The notes under the pieces: model-generated
The model's input: the letters and a program-made list of their open reading frames with translations, nothing else
What the model was told of the DNA's origin: nothing
Databases searched by the model: none
In this document: positions 35,711 to 43,537 of the stretch, in pieces
Layout of the letters: every line of letters begins with the position of its first letter
Position numbering within the stretch: position 1 is the first letter of the stretch
Program-made: the position numbers and the translations under genes
Source of the DNA: Actinomycetospora lutea
GTDB taxonomy: Bacteria > Actinomycetota > Actinomycetes > Mycobacteriales > Pseudonocardiaceae
Direction of reading: 5' to 3'
DNA length: 64,000 nt
NCBI RefSeq assembly: GCF_028737205.1
Contig: NZ_JAQZAL010000008.1
Span: 62,001-126,000, forward strand

Positions 35711-35926
35711 ATGACCGTCGAGCAGACAGAGGCGCGGCCGGCGGCCAAGCGCTGGCTCTGCGAAATGTGTGGCTTCATCTATGATCCGGAGGAGGGTGAC
35801 CCCGACAGCGGCATCCCGCCCGGGACGCCCTTCGAGGACATCCCCGACGACTGGATGTGCCCGATCTGCGGCGCCGAGAAGGCGGATTTCCGCGAGGTGG
35901 AACCGGGCGAGTTCCCGGAGATGTGA
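35711..35926 (+). CDS. Rubredoxin
   Basis: This 71-residue one-electron carrier has a single iron bound by four cysteines: C17-x2-C20-G and C50-P-x-C53-G. The intervening [25 protein letters not shown] is the canonical rubredoxin core. GGAGAT precedes the ATG. It lies between the two pqqA genes and 13 bp upstream of the R2-like diiron protein, which it could reduce. Rubredoxins more usually pair with alkane hydroxylase or rubrerythrin-type enzymes, and neither is present here. Confidence 0.93.
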   Translation: MTVEQTEARPAAKRWLCEMCGFIYDPEEGDPDSGIPPGTPFEDIPDDWMCPICGAEKADFREVEPGEFPEM

Positions 35927-35939
35927 GGATGCTGCGTAC

Positions 35940-36704
35940 ATGATCACCGGGTACGGCCACTTCGCCCAGCTCGCGGAATCGCTGCAGTGGGACGAGACCA
36001 CCATCGACCTGAGCGCCGACATCGAGGCCTGGCCGCAGCTCGAGCAGGACGAGTACGACCAGGTGCTCGGCCTGCTCGCCGGCTTCTGCATCGGCGAGAC
36101 ATCGGTGGCCACGCACCTCACGTCGTTCCACGCGGCCGCGTCCACCGACGACAAGATGGCCGAGGTCTTCGCGGCCCAGGCCCGCGACGAGGCCCGCCAC
36201 GCCCGCTTCTTCGACCGGGTGGTGCGCGAGGTCGCCGGCGTGCCCGGGTCGAACATGACCGAGCGCGTCGAGGCCCTGCGCGACCGCGTCAGCCCCGCCC
36301 TGGTCGAGCTGTTCGAGGAGCGTCTGCCCGCGATCGCCGAGAGCGTCGCCGAGGACCACGAGAACCTCACCGCCGCGGTCGGGCTCTACCACATGATCCT
36401 CGAGGGCGTGGTGCTCACCGCGGGTCAGCACGCGCTGCTCCAGACGATCGAACAGTGCTCGGTGAAGCTTCCCGGGGTACACAAGGGAATGGAACTGGTG
36501 CTGCGCGACGAGCGCTGGCACATCGGGTTCGGCTCCCGCGTCATCCAGAGCGCGGACATCGTCGACGACGAGATGGAAGAACTGCTCACCCAGGGCGTCA
36601 AGGCCGCGTCCGCGTGGGGCGACCTGATCTCCCAGGACGACATCGCGAAGGTCGAGCACCTCCACCAGCGGCGTCTCAAGTCGGTCGGCATCAAATTCTG
36701 GTGA
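35940..36704 (+). CDS. R2-like ferritin-fold diiron protein
   Basis: This 254-residue helical protein has a complete dimetal-carboxylate site: E53 (GETSV), E84-x2-H87 (DEARH), E155 (MILEG) and E191-x2-H194 (DERWH). It is of the ribonucleotide-reductase-R2 / R2-like oxidase type. The residue at the R2 tyrosyl-radical place (four after H87) is F91, and the protein lacks the R2 C-terminal tail, so a role in nucleotide reduction is unlikely. TGAGGA lies ahead of ATG 35940; the frame is also open upstream over rubredoxin. Oxygen activation with electrons from the neighbouring rubredoxin is the simplest reading, but the substrate is unknown. Confidence 0.8.
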   Translation: MITGYGHFAQLAESLQWDETTIDLSADIEAWPQLEQDEYDQVLGLLAGFCIGETSVATHLTSFHAAASTDDKMAEVFAAQARDEARHARFFDRVVREVAGVPGSNMTERVEALRDRVSPALVELFEERLPAIAESVAEDHENLTAAVGLYHMILEGVVLTAGQHALLQTIEQCSVKLPGVHKGMELVLRDERWHIGFGSRVIQSADIVDDEMEELLTQGVKAASAWGDLISQDDIAKVEHLHQRRLKSVGIKFW

Positions 36705-36778
36705 TCTCGCACGCTGCCCGCGCGGCGTGTGGCAGGTACCGTTGATCGAGAAGTGATCGAGAGGAGGTGGCAGCAATC

Positions 36779-36871
36779 ATGGAGTCGCTCTCCATCTGGG
36801 AGACCCCGGAGTTCGAGGAGTTCGGTGTCGCCCCCGAGGTGACGATGTACGTCGCTCAGCTCGACGACTGA
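36779..36871 (+). CDS. pqqA: PQQ precursor peptide PqqA, second copy
   Basis: This 30-residue precursor has the core E20-V-T-M-Y24. From WE-x-PEFEE to the final DD it matches the first PqqA almost residue for residue, differing only at the N-terminus (MESLSI) and a few positions. GAGGAGGTGG lies 7 bp before the ATG, a very strong ribosome binding site. A long hairpin follows 9 bp after the stop, then pqqB. By position this is the copy belonging to the pqqBCDE operon. Confidence 0.9.
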   Translation: MESLSIWETPEFEEFGVAPEVTMYVAQLDD

Positions 36872-36880
36872 CGGCGAACG

Positions 36881-36920
36881 CGGCAGGGGCGTCGGAAATG
36901 TCTTTCCGGCGCCCCTGTCG
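36881..36920 (+). terminator. Hairpin after pqqA2 (attenuator-like)
   Basis: 18-bp stem with two G-T pairs: arms 36881-36898 and 36903-36920, loop TGTC. It lies between pqqA2 and pqqB and has the same core (GGGGCG / CGCCCC) as the hairpin after pqqA1. Partial termination here would keep pqqA transcript above pqqBCDE. Confidence 0.7.
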
Positions 36921-36964
36921 CCGTCGTCGCACCAGGCGCACGGATCGCGAGGGAGGACGGGGCG

Positions 36965-37903
36965 ATGTGGCTGCGGGTGCTCGGCGCCGGCGCGGGCGGC
37001 GGTTTCCCCCAGTGGAACTGCGGCTGCCCGGGGTGCCGCGCGGTCCGTGACGGCTCCCGGCCGGCCACGCCCCGCACGCAGTCGTCGATCGCCGTGAGCG
37101 CCGACCGGACCACGTGGTTCCTGGTCAACGCCTCCCCCGACCTGCGGGCCCAGATCGAGGCGTCACCGGTCCTGCGGCCGGGCGGCACGAAGCGCAGCGG
37201 AGCTGCCGCGCCGAAGGCCGGATACAGCGCGAAGCGCGACAGCCCGATCGCCGCCGTCCTGCTCACCGACGCCGAGCTCGACCACACGATGGGCCTGCTG
37301 CTGCTGCGCGAAGGTCCGGGCGTGGAGCTGCACGCCACCGAGGCGTCCCTGCAGACCCTGCGGGACGGCACGGGCTTCCTGTCCACCCTGGAGCGCTACA
37401 CGACGGTCACACCGCACACGGTCGTCCCCGGCGAGACCGTCGCGCTCGGCGAGGGCCTCACCTACACCGCGTTCGACGTCCCGACGGTGAAGAAGGCCCG
37501 GTTCGGGGTCACGGAGGACGTCGGTCGCGTGGTGGGCTACCGCTTCACCGACACCGCGACCGGCCGGAGCGCGGTGTACCTGCCCGGTGTCCAGGAGGTG
37601 ACGCCCGCCGTGCACGACGAGCTGGCCGCCGCCGACACCGTGCTGGTCGACGGCACGACGTGGACCGACGACGAGATGATCCGTCTCGGCCTCGCGTCGA
37701 AGACCGCCCGCGACATGGGCCACCTGGCCGTCGACGGGCCGGACGGGAGCCTCGCGGTCCTCGCCGGCCTCCCGGCCGAGCGCAAGATCTACGTCCACAT
37801 CAACAACACGAACCCGATGCTGCTCGAGGACTCCCCCGAGTACGCGACGGTCGCCGCCCGCGGGGTGGAGATCGCTCTCGACGGGCTCGAGGTGGAGGTC
37901 TGA
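36965..37903 (+). CDS. pqqB: PQQ biosynthesis protein PqqB
   Basis: This 312-residue metallo-beta-lactamase-fold protein is required for PQQ synthesis, proposed to hydroxylate the Glu-Tyr intermediate. The conserved start MWLRVLGAGAGGGFPQWNC, with the zinc cysteines in NCGCPGC, is distinctive. It is followed by RTQSSIAVS and LLTDAELDHTMGLL. IYVHINNTNPML near the C-terminus completes the family pattern. GAGGA precedes ATG 36965. pqqC begins 8 bp after its stop. Confidence 0.95.
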   Translation: MWLRVLGAGAGGGFPQWNCGCPGCRAVRDGSRPATPRTQSSIAVSADRTTWFLVNASPDLRAQIEASPVLRPGGTKRSGAAAPKAGYSAKRDSPIAAVLLTDAELDHTMGLLLLREGPGVELHATEASLQTLRDGTGFLSTLERYTTVTPHTVVPGETVALGEGLTYTAFDVPTVKKARFGVTEDVGRVVGYRFTDTATGRSAVYLPGVQEVTPAVHDELAAADTVLVDGTTWTDDEMIRLGLASKTARDMGHLAVDGPDGSLAVLAGLPAERKIYVHINNTNPMLLEDSPEYATVAARGVEIALDGLEVEV

Positions 37904-37911
37904 GGAGCGGC

Positions 37912-38646
37912 ATGACGGTCACCCACGCGACCAACGGCACGGGCACCGACGCGGGCCCCGGGACGGCGGTCGGCCCGGAGGCCCTGGTGGAGCGGCTGCG
38001 CTCCCAGGCCACGCGCTACCACAGCGAGCACGACTTCCACGTGCGCATGAACGCCGGCGAGCTCTCGCCGGAGCAGATCCGGGGCTGGGTGGCCAACCGC
38101 TTCTGCTACCAGGAGGCGATCCCGCGCAAGGACGCCGCGATCCTCGGCAACTGCCCGGACCGCGAGATCCGCAAGCGCTGGATCCGGCGGATCACCGACC
38201 ACGACGGCACCGACACCACCGAGGGCGGCATCGAGGCCTGGCTGCGGCTCGGCGAGGCCTGCGGCGTCCCCCGCGAGGAGATGGACGACGGGCGCCACAT
38301 CGTCCCGGGCGTGCGCTTCGCGGTCGACGCCTACGTGACCTTCGCGCGCACCCGGCCGTGGGTCGAGGCGGTCGCGTCGTCGCTCACCGAGCTGTTCGCG
38401 CCGGGGCTCATGGCCGAGCGCCTCGCCGCGTTCGAGAAGCACTACACGTGGATCGCCAAGGACGGGCTCGACTACTTCCGCAACCGGCTGCACCAGGCGC
38501 CGCGCGACTCCGAGCACGCGCTGGAGATCGTCCAGGAGCACTGCCGCACCGCGGAGGCACAGGACGCCGCGGTCGCCGCGCTCGCCTTCAAGAACGACGT
38601 GCTCTGGAGCATGATGGACGCCATCGACAAGGCGTATCCCTCGTGA
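37912..38646 (+). CDS. pqqC: Pyrroloquinoline-quinone synthase PqqC
   Basis: This cofactorless oxidase carries out the final ring closure and eight-electron oxidation to PQQ. It has 244 residues, all helical. Family landmarks are YHSEHDFHVRMNAGELS, GWVANRFCYQEAIPRKDAAIL and RRITDHDGTD, plus FALKN-like ALAFKNDVLW at the end. A 20-residue Gly/Thr-rich N-terminal extension precedes the domain. The stop overlaps the pqqD GTG start (GTGA), so the two are translationally coupled. Confidence 0.95.
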   Translation: MTVTHATNGTGTDAGPGTAVGPEALVERLRSQATRYHSEHDFHVRMNAGELSPEQIRGWVANRFCYQEAIPRKDAAILGNCPDREIRKRWIRRITDHDGTDTTEGGIEAWLRLGEACGVPREEMDDGRHIVPGVRFAVDAYVTFARTRPWVEAVASSLTELFAPGLMAERLAAFEKHYTWIAKDGLDYFRNRLHQAPRDSEHALEIVQEHCRTAEAQDAAVAALAFKNDVLWSMMDAIDKAYPS

Positions 38647-38924
38647 CCGACACCGTCCCGCGCACCGGGCGGCCCGCGCTCGCCCGGTTCGTCAAGACCC
38701 GCTACGACAAGGCGCGCGAGCGGCAGGTGCTGCTCGGGCCCGAGACGGTCGTCACGCTCAACCCGACCGGCGCCGACATCCTGGCCCTCTGCGACGGGCA
38801 GCGGACCGTCGGCGACATCGTGGACGAGCTCGGCCGCCGCTACGACCGCGTCGTCGACGACGAGGTGATCGCGTTCCTGGAGCGCCTCGCGTCCCGGCGC
38901 TGGGTGGTGATCACCGATGAGTGA
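38643..38924 (+). CDS. pqqD: PqqD peptide chaperone
   Basis: This 93-residue RiPP recognition element binds PqqA and presents it to PqqE. Landmarks are GRPALARFVKTRYDKARERQVLLGPE, LNPTGADILALCDG and VDELGRRY. GTG 38643 overlaps the pqqC stop. The 3' end overlaps the pqqE start by 8 bp, which fits the known PqqD-PqqE complex formation. With two PqqA peptides present, one PqqD must serve both. Confidence 0.93.
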   Translation: MTDTVPRTGRPALARFVKTRYDKARERQVLLGPETVVTLNPTGADILALCDGQRTVGDIVDELGRRYDRVVDDEVIAFLERLASRRWVVITDE

Positions 38925-40053
38925 GCAGGTCCTCGACGGCCCCCTCGGCGTGCTCGCCGAGCTGACCCACGCCTGCCCGTTGTCGTGCTCGTACTGCTCC
39001 AACCCGCTGGAGCTCACCAAGCGCTCCGCCGAGCTCTCGACCGACGAGTGGCGCCGCGTGCTCGACGAGGCCGCCGTCCTCGGCGTGCTGCAGAGCCACT
39101 TCTCCGGCGGCGAGCCGCTGCTGCGCCGCGACCTCGTCGACCTGGTGGGCCACGCGAGCGGGCTCGGGATGTACACCAACCTCGTGACCAGCGCGATCGG
39201 CCTGTCCCGGCCCCGCGCGGAGGCGCTGCGCGACGCCGGGCTCGATCACGTGCAGGTGAGCATCCAGGCCGACGAGCCGGTGCTCTCCGACCGCCTCGCC
39301 GGCATCTCCTCGTTCGAGAAGAAGATCGAGGCGGCCCGGCTGGTCAAGGAGCTGGGCTGGCCGCTGACCCTCAACGTGGTGCTGCACCGGCAGAACATCG
39401 ACCGGATCGCGGCGATCCTCGACTGGGTCGAGGAGCTGGAGGCCGACCGGGTCGAGCTCGCCAACACCCAGTACTACGGCTGGGCGCTGCGCAACCGCGA
39501 GGCCCTGCTGCCGAGCCGCGAGCAGCTCGAGCACGCGGAGACGGTCAGCCGCGCGGCCCGCGAGCGCCTGCGGGGGCGCACCGACGTCATCTACGTCATC
39601 CCGGACTACTACAGCCGCTACCCCAAGCCCTGCATGGGCGGGTGGGGCTCGCGCCAGCTCGTCGTCGGCCCCGAGGGCAACGCCTGGCCCTGCCTCTCGG
39701 CCCACGAGCTGCCGCTGCCCCGGGCCAACGTCCGCGAGCACGACCTGCCCTGGATCTGGCGCTCGTCGCCGCTGTTCTCCGCGTTCCGCGGCACCGACTG
39801 GATGCCCGACCCGTGCCGCAGCTGCGATCGCCGCGAGGTCGACCTCGGCGGGTGCCGCTGCCAGGCCTTCCAGCTCACCGGGGACATGAACCGGACCGAC
39901 CCGGTCTGCGTGCTCTCCCCCGACCGCTACCTCGTCGACGAGGCCGTGGCCGCGGCCAACGACCCCGCCGCCGCGCCGGCCGCGGGGTCCACGCGCGAGC
40001 CCGTGCTGGTCCCGATGCCCGAGGTCGCGGTCCGCCCGCACCGCGCGGACTGA
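38917..40053 (+). CDS. pqqE: PQQ radical-SAM enzyme PqqE
   Basis: This radical-SAM/SPASM enzyme makes the carbon-carbon bond between Glu and Tyr of PqqA. The cluster motif is C20-x3-C24-x2-C27 (ACPLSCSYC), with FSGGEPLLRRDL as the SAM-binding part. SPASM cysteines are seen in KPCMGGWG, WPCLSAHEL and CRSCDRREVDLGGCRCQ. It has 378 residues with a Pro/Ala-rich tail. It is coupled to pqqD by an 8-bp overlap. No PqqF/PqqG peptidase gene follows; the next gene is unrelated. Confidence 0.95.
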   Translation: MSEQVLDGPLGVLAELTHACPLSCSYCSNPLELTKRSAELSTDEWRRVLDEAAVLGVLQSHFSGGEPLLRRDLVDLVGHASGLGMYTNLVTSAIGLSRPRAEALRDAGLDHVQVSIQADEPVLSDRLAGISSFEKKIEAARLVKELGWPLTLNVVLHRQNIDRIAAILDWVEELEADRVELANTQYYGWALRNREALLPSREQLEHAETVSRAARERLRGRTDVIYVIPDYYSRYPKPCMGGWGSRQLVVGPEGNAWPCLSAHELPLPRANVREHDLPWIWRSSPLFSAFRGTDWMPDPCRSCDRREVDLGGCRCQAFQLTGDMNRTDPVCVLSPDRYLVDEAVAAANDPAAAPAAGSTREPVLVPMPEVAVRPHRAD

Positions 40054-40131
40054 CGCCCTCCGGGAAGCGATCACGGCGGTTACCCTCCTCGGGTCCTGTC
40101 GCAGCGGGGGATCCACGAGGAGGAGCCACAT

Positions 40132-40425
40132 ATGTCCGGTGGCGGAGGAAAGATCGAGCAGCGGGTCGTCCTGACGCGTCAGGAGGCCGCCAAGTGGCTC
40201 CACCAGCTGGCGACGGCGCTGGAGACCGGCGGCACGGCCGACGTGGCGCTCGTGGGACCGACCGTCGCGCTGAACCTGCCCGAGGAGTTCGAGGTCGAGC
40301 TGGAGCTCGAGCCCTACGGCGAGAAGATCGAGCTCGAGTTCGAGCTCGTGTGGCCGAACGAGGGCAACGAGCCGTCGTCGGACCGGCCGCGGACCTCGGT
40401 CGGGGCCCCGCAGCCCCTGCGGTGA
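40132..40425 (+). CDS. Amphi-Trp domain protein
   Basis: This 97-residue acidic protein shows the amphi-Trp pattern: a helix with AAKWLHQLATALETGG, a short VALNLPEEFEVELELEPYGEKIELEFELVW stretch of alternating charged and aliphatic residues, and the closing Trp. AGGAGGAG precedes the ATG. It follows pqqE on the same strand after 78 bp. Function of the family is unknown; small amphi-Trp proteins occur near stress and redox genes in actinobacteria and archaea. Confidence 0.7.
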   Translation: MSGGGGKIEQRVVLTRQEAAKWLHQLATALETGGTADVALVGPTVALNLPEEFEVELELEPYGEKIELEFELVWPNEGNEPSSDRPRTSVGAPQPLR

Positions 40426-40474
40426 CCATCGCCCTTCCTTGCGGACGGCGCCCGCGTGCAGTACTCAGGTCCCC

Positions 40475-41062
40475 GTGTCCGTGATCGCGATCACCTTCGT
40501 CGTCATCGCCCTGGCGGAGGTGGCGGACACCAGCGGTCTCGTGACGCTCGTCCTCGCGACGCGCTTCCCGGCCCGCTGGGTGCTCATCGGCGTCTTCGCC
40601 GGGATGCTCGTGCACGTCGGCATCGCCGTGGCGGCGGGGAGCCTCGTCGGTCTGCTCCCGGAGCGTCCCCTCGAGGCGATCCTCGCCGTCATGTTCCTCG
40701 TCGGCGCGGCCCTCACGCTCCGCGAGGGCCTGGAGGACGACGACGATGACGATGACGACGACGTGGAGCGGGAGGTCCCGCGGACCCGGTGGGCGGTGGC
40801 GGCGACGGCGTTCGGGATCACCGCGCTCTCCGAGCTCGCGGACCCCTCGCAGATCCTCACCGCGACCCTCACCGCGCAGTACGGCGACCCGCTGCTCGTC
40901 GGCATCGGGGCGCTCCTGGGCCTCTGGGCCGTGTCCGCCCTCGCGATCTACGGCGGCAACCGGCTGCGCCGGGTCGTGCCGGTGAAGTGGGTGGCCATCG
41001 TGGCGGCGTCGATCATGGTGGTGCTCGCCGTGATCAGCGCGGTCGAGGCGATCCGGGGCTGA
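40475..41062 (+). CDS. GDT1/UPF0016-family cation exchanger
   Basis: This 195-residue membrane protein has two homologous halves, each with the family's acidic motif in a modified form: ALAEVADTSGL and ALSELADPSQI (usual form E-x-G-D-K-S/T). Six helices are visible, with a cytosolic loop of nine consecutive Asp between the halves. GDT1 proteins exchange Mn2+ or Ca2+ for protons. I chose GTG 40475; TTG 40439 is also in frame. The next gene is a CaCA-type exchanger. Supply or control of the metal for the PQQ enzyme is a tempting but unproven role. Confidence 0.7.
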   Translation: MSVIAITFVVIALAEVADTSGLVTLVLATRFPARWVLIGVFAGMLVHVGIAVAAGSLVGLLPERPLEAILAVMFLVGAALTLREGLEDDDDDDDDDVEREVPRTRWAVAATAFGITALSELADPSQILTATLTAQYGDPLLVGIGALLGLWAVSALAIYGGNRLRRVVPVKWVAIVAASIMVVLAVISAVEAIRG

Positions 41063-41069
41063 CACCGCC

Positions 41070-42140
41070 GTGATCCCGATCGTCGAGTTCGTCCTCGGCG
41101 TCGCGGTGCTCGTCTACTGCGCCGAGAAGCTCATCGGCCACCTCGTCGGGGTGGCGAGCCGGTGGGCGGTCTCGCTGTTCCTCGTCGCGGTGGTGTTCAC
41201 CGGGATCGAGGTCGACGACCTGGCGTTCGGCCTGGCGCTCGGGCTCGAGGACCTCCACGAGGTCGCCCTCGGCACGGTCATCGGCACGACGATCGCCATG
41301 CCGGGGCTCGTGCTCGCCGTGGCCGCGCTCGTCGCGCCCACCGCCGTCGAGGTGCCCCGGGACTACCTCGGTCTCTACGCGGGCGCGCCGCTGGTGATGT
41401 ACGCGCTGGCGCTCACCGGGACGCTGACACCGGTCGCCGGCGTCGTGCTCCTGGTGCTCTTCGCCGCGTTCGTCGGGTGGATCGCGCTGCGCGAGTACGC
41501 GGCGCGGCGCCCGGTCTGGCGCGACGCCGCACTCTACGAGCAGATCGACCGGGTGACCCTCGGCGGCGGCGTCGCGTCGCGGCGGGGGCGCGCCGACCCG
41601 GTCGGTCCGCGCGGGGAGCCGCCGGCGGGCCACCGGATCGACGCGGGCTTCCTGCGGGCGCGCCGGCGCTCCCCCGCCGGGACCGTCGTGCTCGCCCTCC
41701 TCGCGCTGGCCGGGCTCGTCGTCGGCGCCGCGGTCGCCGGGGCGGGGACCGAGGGCGTCCTCGAGGAGTTCGCCGTCGAGGGGACGGTCTTCGGCGTCAC
41801 GATCGCGACGCTCGCCCTCTCGCTCGAGGACCTCCTGCTCACCGTCGAGCCCGCCCGCCGGGGCGCACCCGAGATCGGCGTGGCGAACGTCGTCGGCAGC
41901 GTGGTGTTCTCGGTGACCGGCAAGCTCGGGATCCTCCTGCTCGCCGGCGGCGCGATGGTGGTGACGCCCGAGGTCGTGCGCTGGCACCTGCCCGCGCTCG
42001 TGCTGATCACGGCGACGTCGGCGGTCTTCCTCGCCACCGGGCGGCTGCGCCGGCGCCACGGCGTCGTCCTGCTCGCGGCCTACGTCGCCTACTTCGTCGT
42101 CAGCCTAGTGTTCTTCGGCGGGGTCCCGGTCGGGGACTGA
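41070..42140 (+). CDS. CaCA-superfamily Na+(H+)/Ca2+ antiporter-like protein
   Basis: This 356-residue membrane protein has about ten helices and two inverted alpha repeats. The first reads GIEVDDLAFGLALG with VALGTVIGTTIAMPG. The second reads LALSLEDLLLTVEPARRGAPEIGVANVVGSVVFS. This is the layout of YrbG/NCX-type cation exchangers. A hydrophilic, Arg/Gly-rich loop of about 60 residues separates the halves. GTG 41070 lies 7 bp after the GDT1-like stop. A strong hairpin overlaps the 3' end. Confidence 0.8.
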   Translation: MIPIVEFVLGVAVLVYCAEKLIGHLVGVASRWAVSLFLVAVVFTGIEVDDLAFGLALGLEDLHEVALGTVIGTTIAMPGLVLAVAALVAPTAVEVPRDYLGLYAGAPLVMYALALTGTLTPVAGVVLLVLFAAFVGWIALREYAARRPVWRDAALYEQIDRVTLGGGVASRRGRADPVGPRGEPPAGHRIDAGFLRARRRSPAGTVVLALLALAGLVVGAAVAGAGTEGVLEEFAVEGTVFGVTIATLALSLEDLLLTVEPARRGAPEIGVANVVGSVVFSVTGKLGILLLAGGAMVVTPEVVRWHLPALVLITATSAVFLATGRLRRRHGVVLLAAYVAYFVVSLVFFGGVPVGD

Positions 42141-42162
42141 GGCGCTCTGGTCCCCGACCGGG
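42125..42162. terminator. Strong bidirectional terminator ending the PQQ island
   Basis: Perfect 13-bp stem CCCGGTCGGGGAC / GTCCCCGACCGGG with a 12-nt loop that includes the exchanger stop codon. It lies between the convergent exchanger and formaldehyde dehydrogenase genes and can serve both. Confidence 0.7.
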
Positions 42163-42174
42163 CCGCCGTCGTCG

Positions 42175-43389
42175 TCAGGCCGCGATCATCCCGTGCGGGT
42201 CGATGACGAACTTCTTCGCGACGCCCGAGTCGAACTGGGCGTAGCCCTGGGGCGCGTCGTCGAGGGAGATGACGGTCGCGTTGACCGCCTTCCCGATCTC
42301 CACCCGGTCCCGCAGGATCGCGTTCATCAGCTGCCGGTGGTAGCGCATGACCGGGCACTGGCCGGTCGTGAACGAGTGCGACTTCGCCCAGCCCAGGCCG
42401 ATGCGGATCGAGAGGCTGCCCTCCTTGGCGGCGTCGTCCGCGGCGCCCGGGTCCCCCGTCACGTAGAGGCCGGGGATGCCGAGCTTGCCGGCCGCCCGGG
42501 TGACCTCCATGATCGAGTTCAGAACGGTCGCCGGCTGCTCGTGGTCGGAGTCCTTGCCGTGGCCGCGTGCCTCGAAGCCGACCGCGTCGACCGCGGCGTC
42601 CACGACGGGCTCCCCGACGATCTGCTCGAGCTTCTCCGGGAGCGAGCCCTCCTCGGAGAGGTCGACGGTCTCGGTGCCGATGACCTCGCGCGCGTGGCGG
42701 AGCCGCTCGCCGTTCATGTCCCCGACGATCACCGCGGCGGCGCCCAGCAGCTTCGCCGACGCCGCGGCGGCCAGGCCGACGGGGCCGGCGCCCGCGATGT
42801 AGACCGTGGACCCGGTGGTCACGCCGGCGCTCACGCAGCCGTGGTAGCCGGTGGGGAAGATGTCCGACAGCATCGTCAGGTCGAGGATCTTCTCCATCGC
42901 CTGCTCGCGGTCGGGGAACTTCAGCAGGTTCCAGTCGGCGTAGGGGACCATGACGTACTCGGCCTGGCCGCCCTGCCACCCGCCCATGTCGACGTAGCCG
43001 TAGGCCGAGCCCGGGCGGTCGGGGTTGACGTTGAGGCAGACCCCGGTGTGCCCCTCCTTGCACATCCGGCAGCGCCCGCAGGCGATGTTGAACGGCGCGG
43101 AGACGAGGTCGCCCTGCGCGATGAACTCGACGTCGCGGCCGACCTCCACGACCTCGCCGGTGATCTCGTGGCCGAGGATCAGTCCGGGCGGGGCGGTGGT
43201 GCGTCCGCGGACCATGTGCTGATCGGAGCCGCAGATGTTGGTGGCGACCAGTTTCAGGACCACGCCGTGGGGACACTGGCGTCCCACGTTGGCCGGGTTG
43301 ACGCCCGGCCCGTCCTTGAGCTCCAGGCCCGGCTCCTCGATGTCCTGGATCTCGACCTTCATGGGTTCGATGTACGCGACGGCCTTCAT
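42175..43389 (-). CDS. fdhA: Glutathione-independent formaldehyde dehydrogenase
   Basis: This zinc-dependent medium-chain dehydrogenase has 404 residues, closest to the Pseudomonas putida FdhA type that oxidises formaldehyde with tightly bound NAD and no thiol cofactor. The start MKAVAYIEPMKVEIQDIE, NICGSDQHMVRGRT (catalytic Cys), LILGHEITGEV and the structural-zinc cysteines in ACGRCRMCKEGHTGVC are diagnostic. The Rossmann motif is YIAGAGPVGLAAA. The long C-terminal insert SLSIRIGLGWAKSHSF is also typical. It sits convergent to the PQQ island, where it would remove formaldehyde made from methanol. Confidence 0.9.
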   Translation of the reverse strand: MKAVAYIEPMKVEIQDIEEPGLELKDGPGVNPANVGRQCPHGVVLKLVATNICGSDQHMVRGRTTAPPGLILGHEITGEVVEVGRDVEFIAQGDLVSAPFNIACGRCRMCKEGHTGVCLNVNPDRPGSAYGYVDMGGWQGGQAEYVMVPYADWNLLKFPDREQAMEKILDLTMLSDIFPTGYHGCVSAGVTTGSTVYIAGAGPVGLAAAASAKLLGAAAVIVGDMNGERLRHAREVIGTETVDLSEEGSLPEKLEQIVGEPVVDAAVDAVGFEARGHGKDSDHEQPATVLNSIMEVTRAAGKLGIPGLYVTGDPGAADDAAKEGSLSIRIGLGWAKSHSFTTGQCPVMRYHRQLMNAILRDRVEIGKAVNATVISLDDAPQGYAQFDSGVAKKFVIDPHGMIAA

Positions 43390-43537
43390 GCACTCCGATT
43401 CTGTAACCCGTGGTGAGCCACGTCACTCACGCGGTCGCAGGAGGCGATCCCCCTCGCCGGACCCGTCGTCGGTGGGTCGGACGCCCCGCCCGGGACACGA
43501 AGCGCAGGAAGGCTTCGTTCCGCGGGCAGCGCCGGCC

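Noticed and set aside
35769-35939. Upstream extension of the diiron protein across the rubredoxin gene
   Set aside because: It is a different-frame shadow of rubredoxin, whose four cysteines and ribosome binding site are clear. The diiron protein has its own ATG after TGAGGA.
35940-36704. Class I ribonucleotide reductase small subunit (NrdB/NrdF)
   Set aside because: The diiron ligands fit, but the radical Tyr is Phe, the length is short, there is no C-terminal tail and no nrdA/nrdE neighbour.
33284-40053. Mycofactocin cluster (mftA-mftF) as the identity of the peptide-radical-SAM locus
   Set aside because: Precursors end in AQ-x-DD rather than the mycofactocin V-Y core. Clear PqqB and PqqC, and a PqqE with PqqD, are present; no mftD/mftE/mftF is seen.
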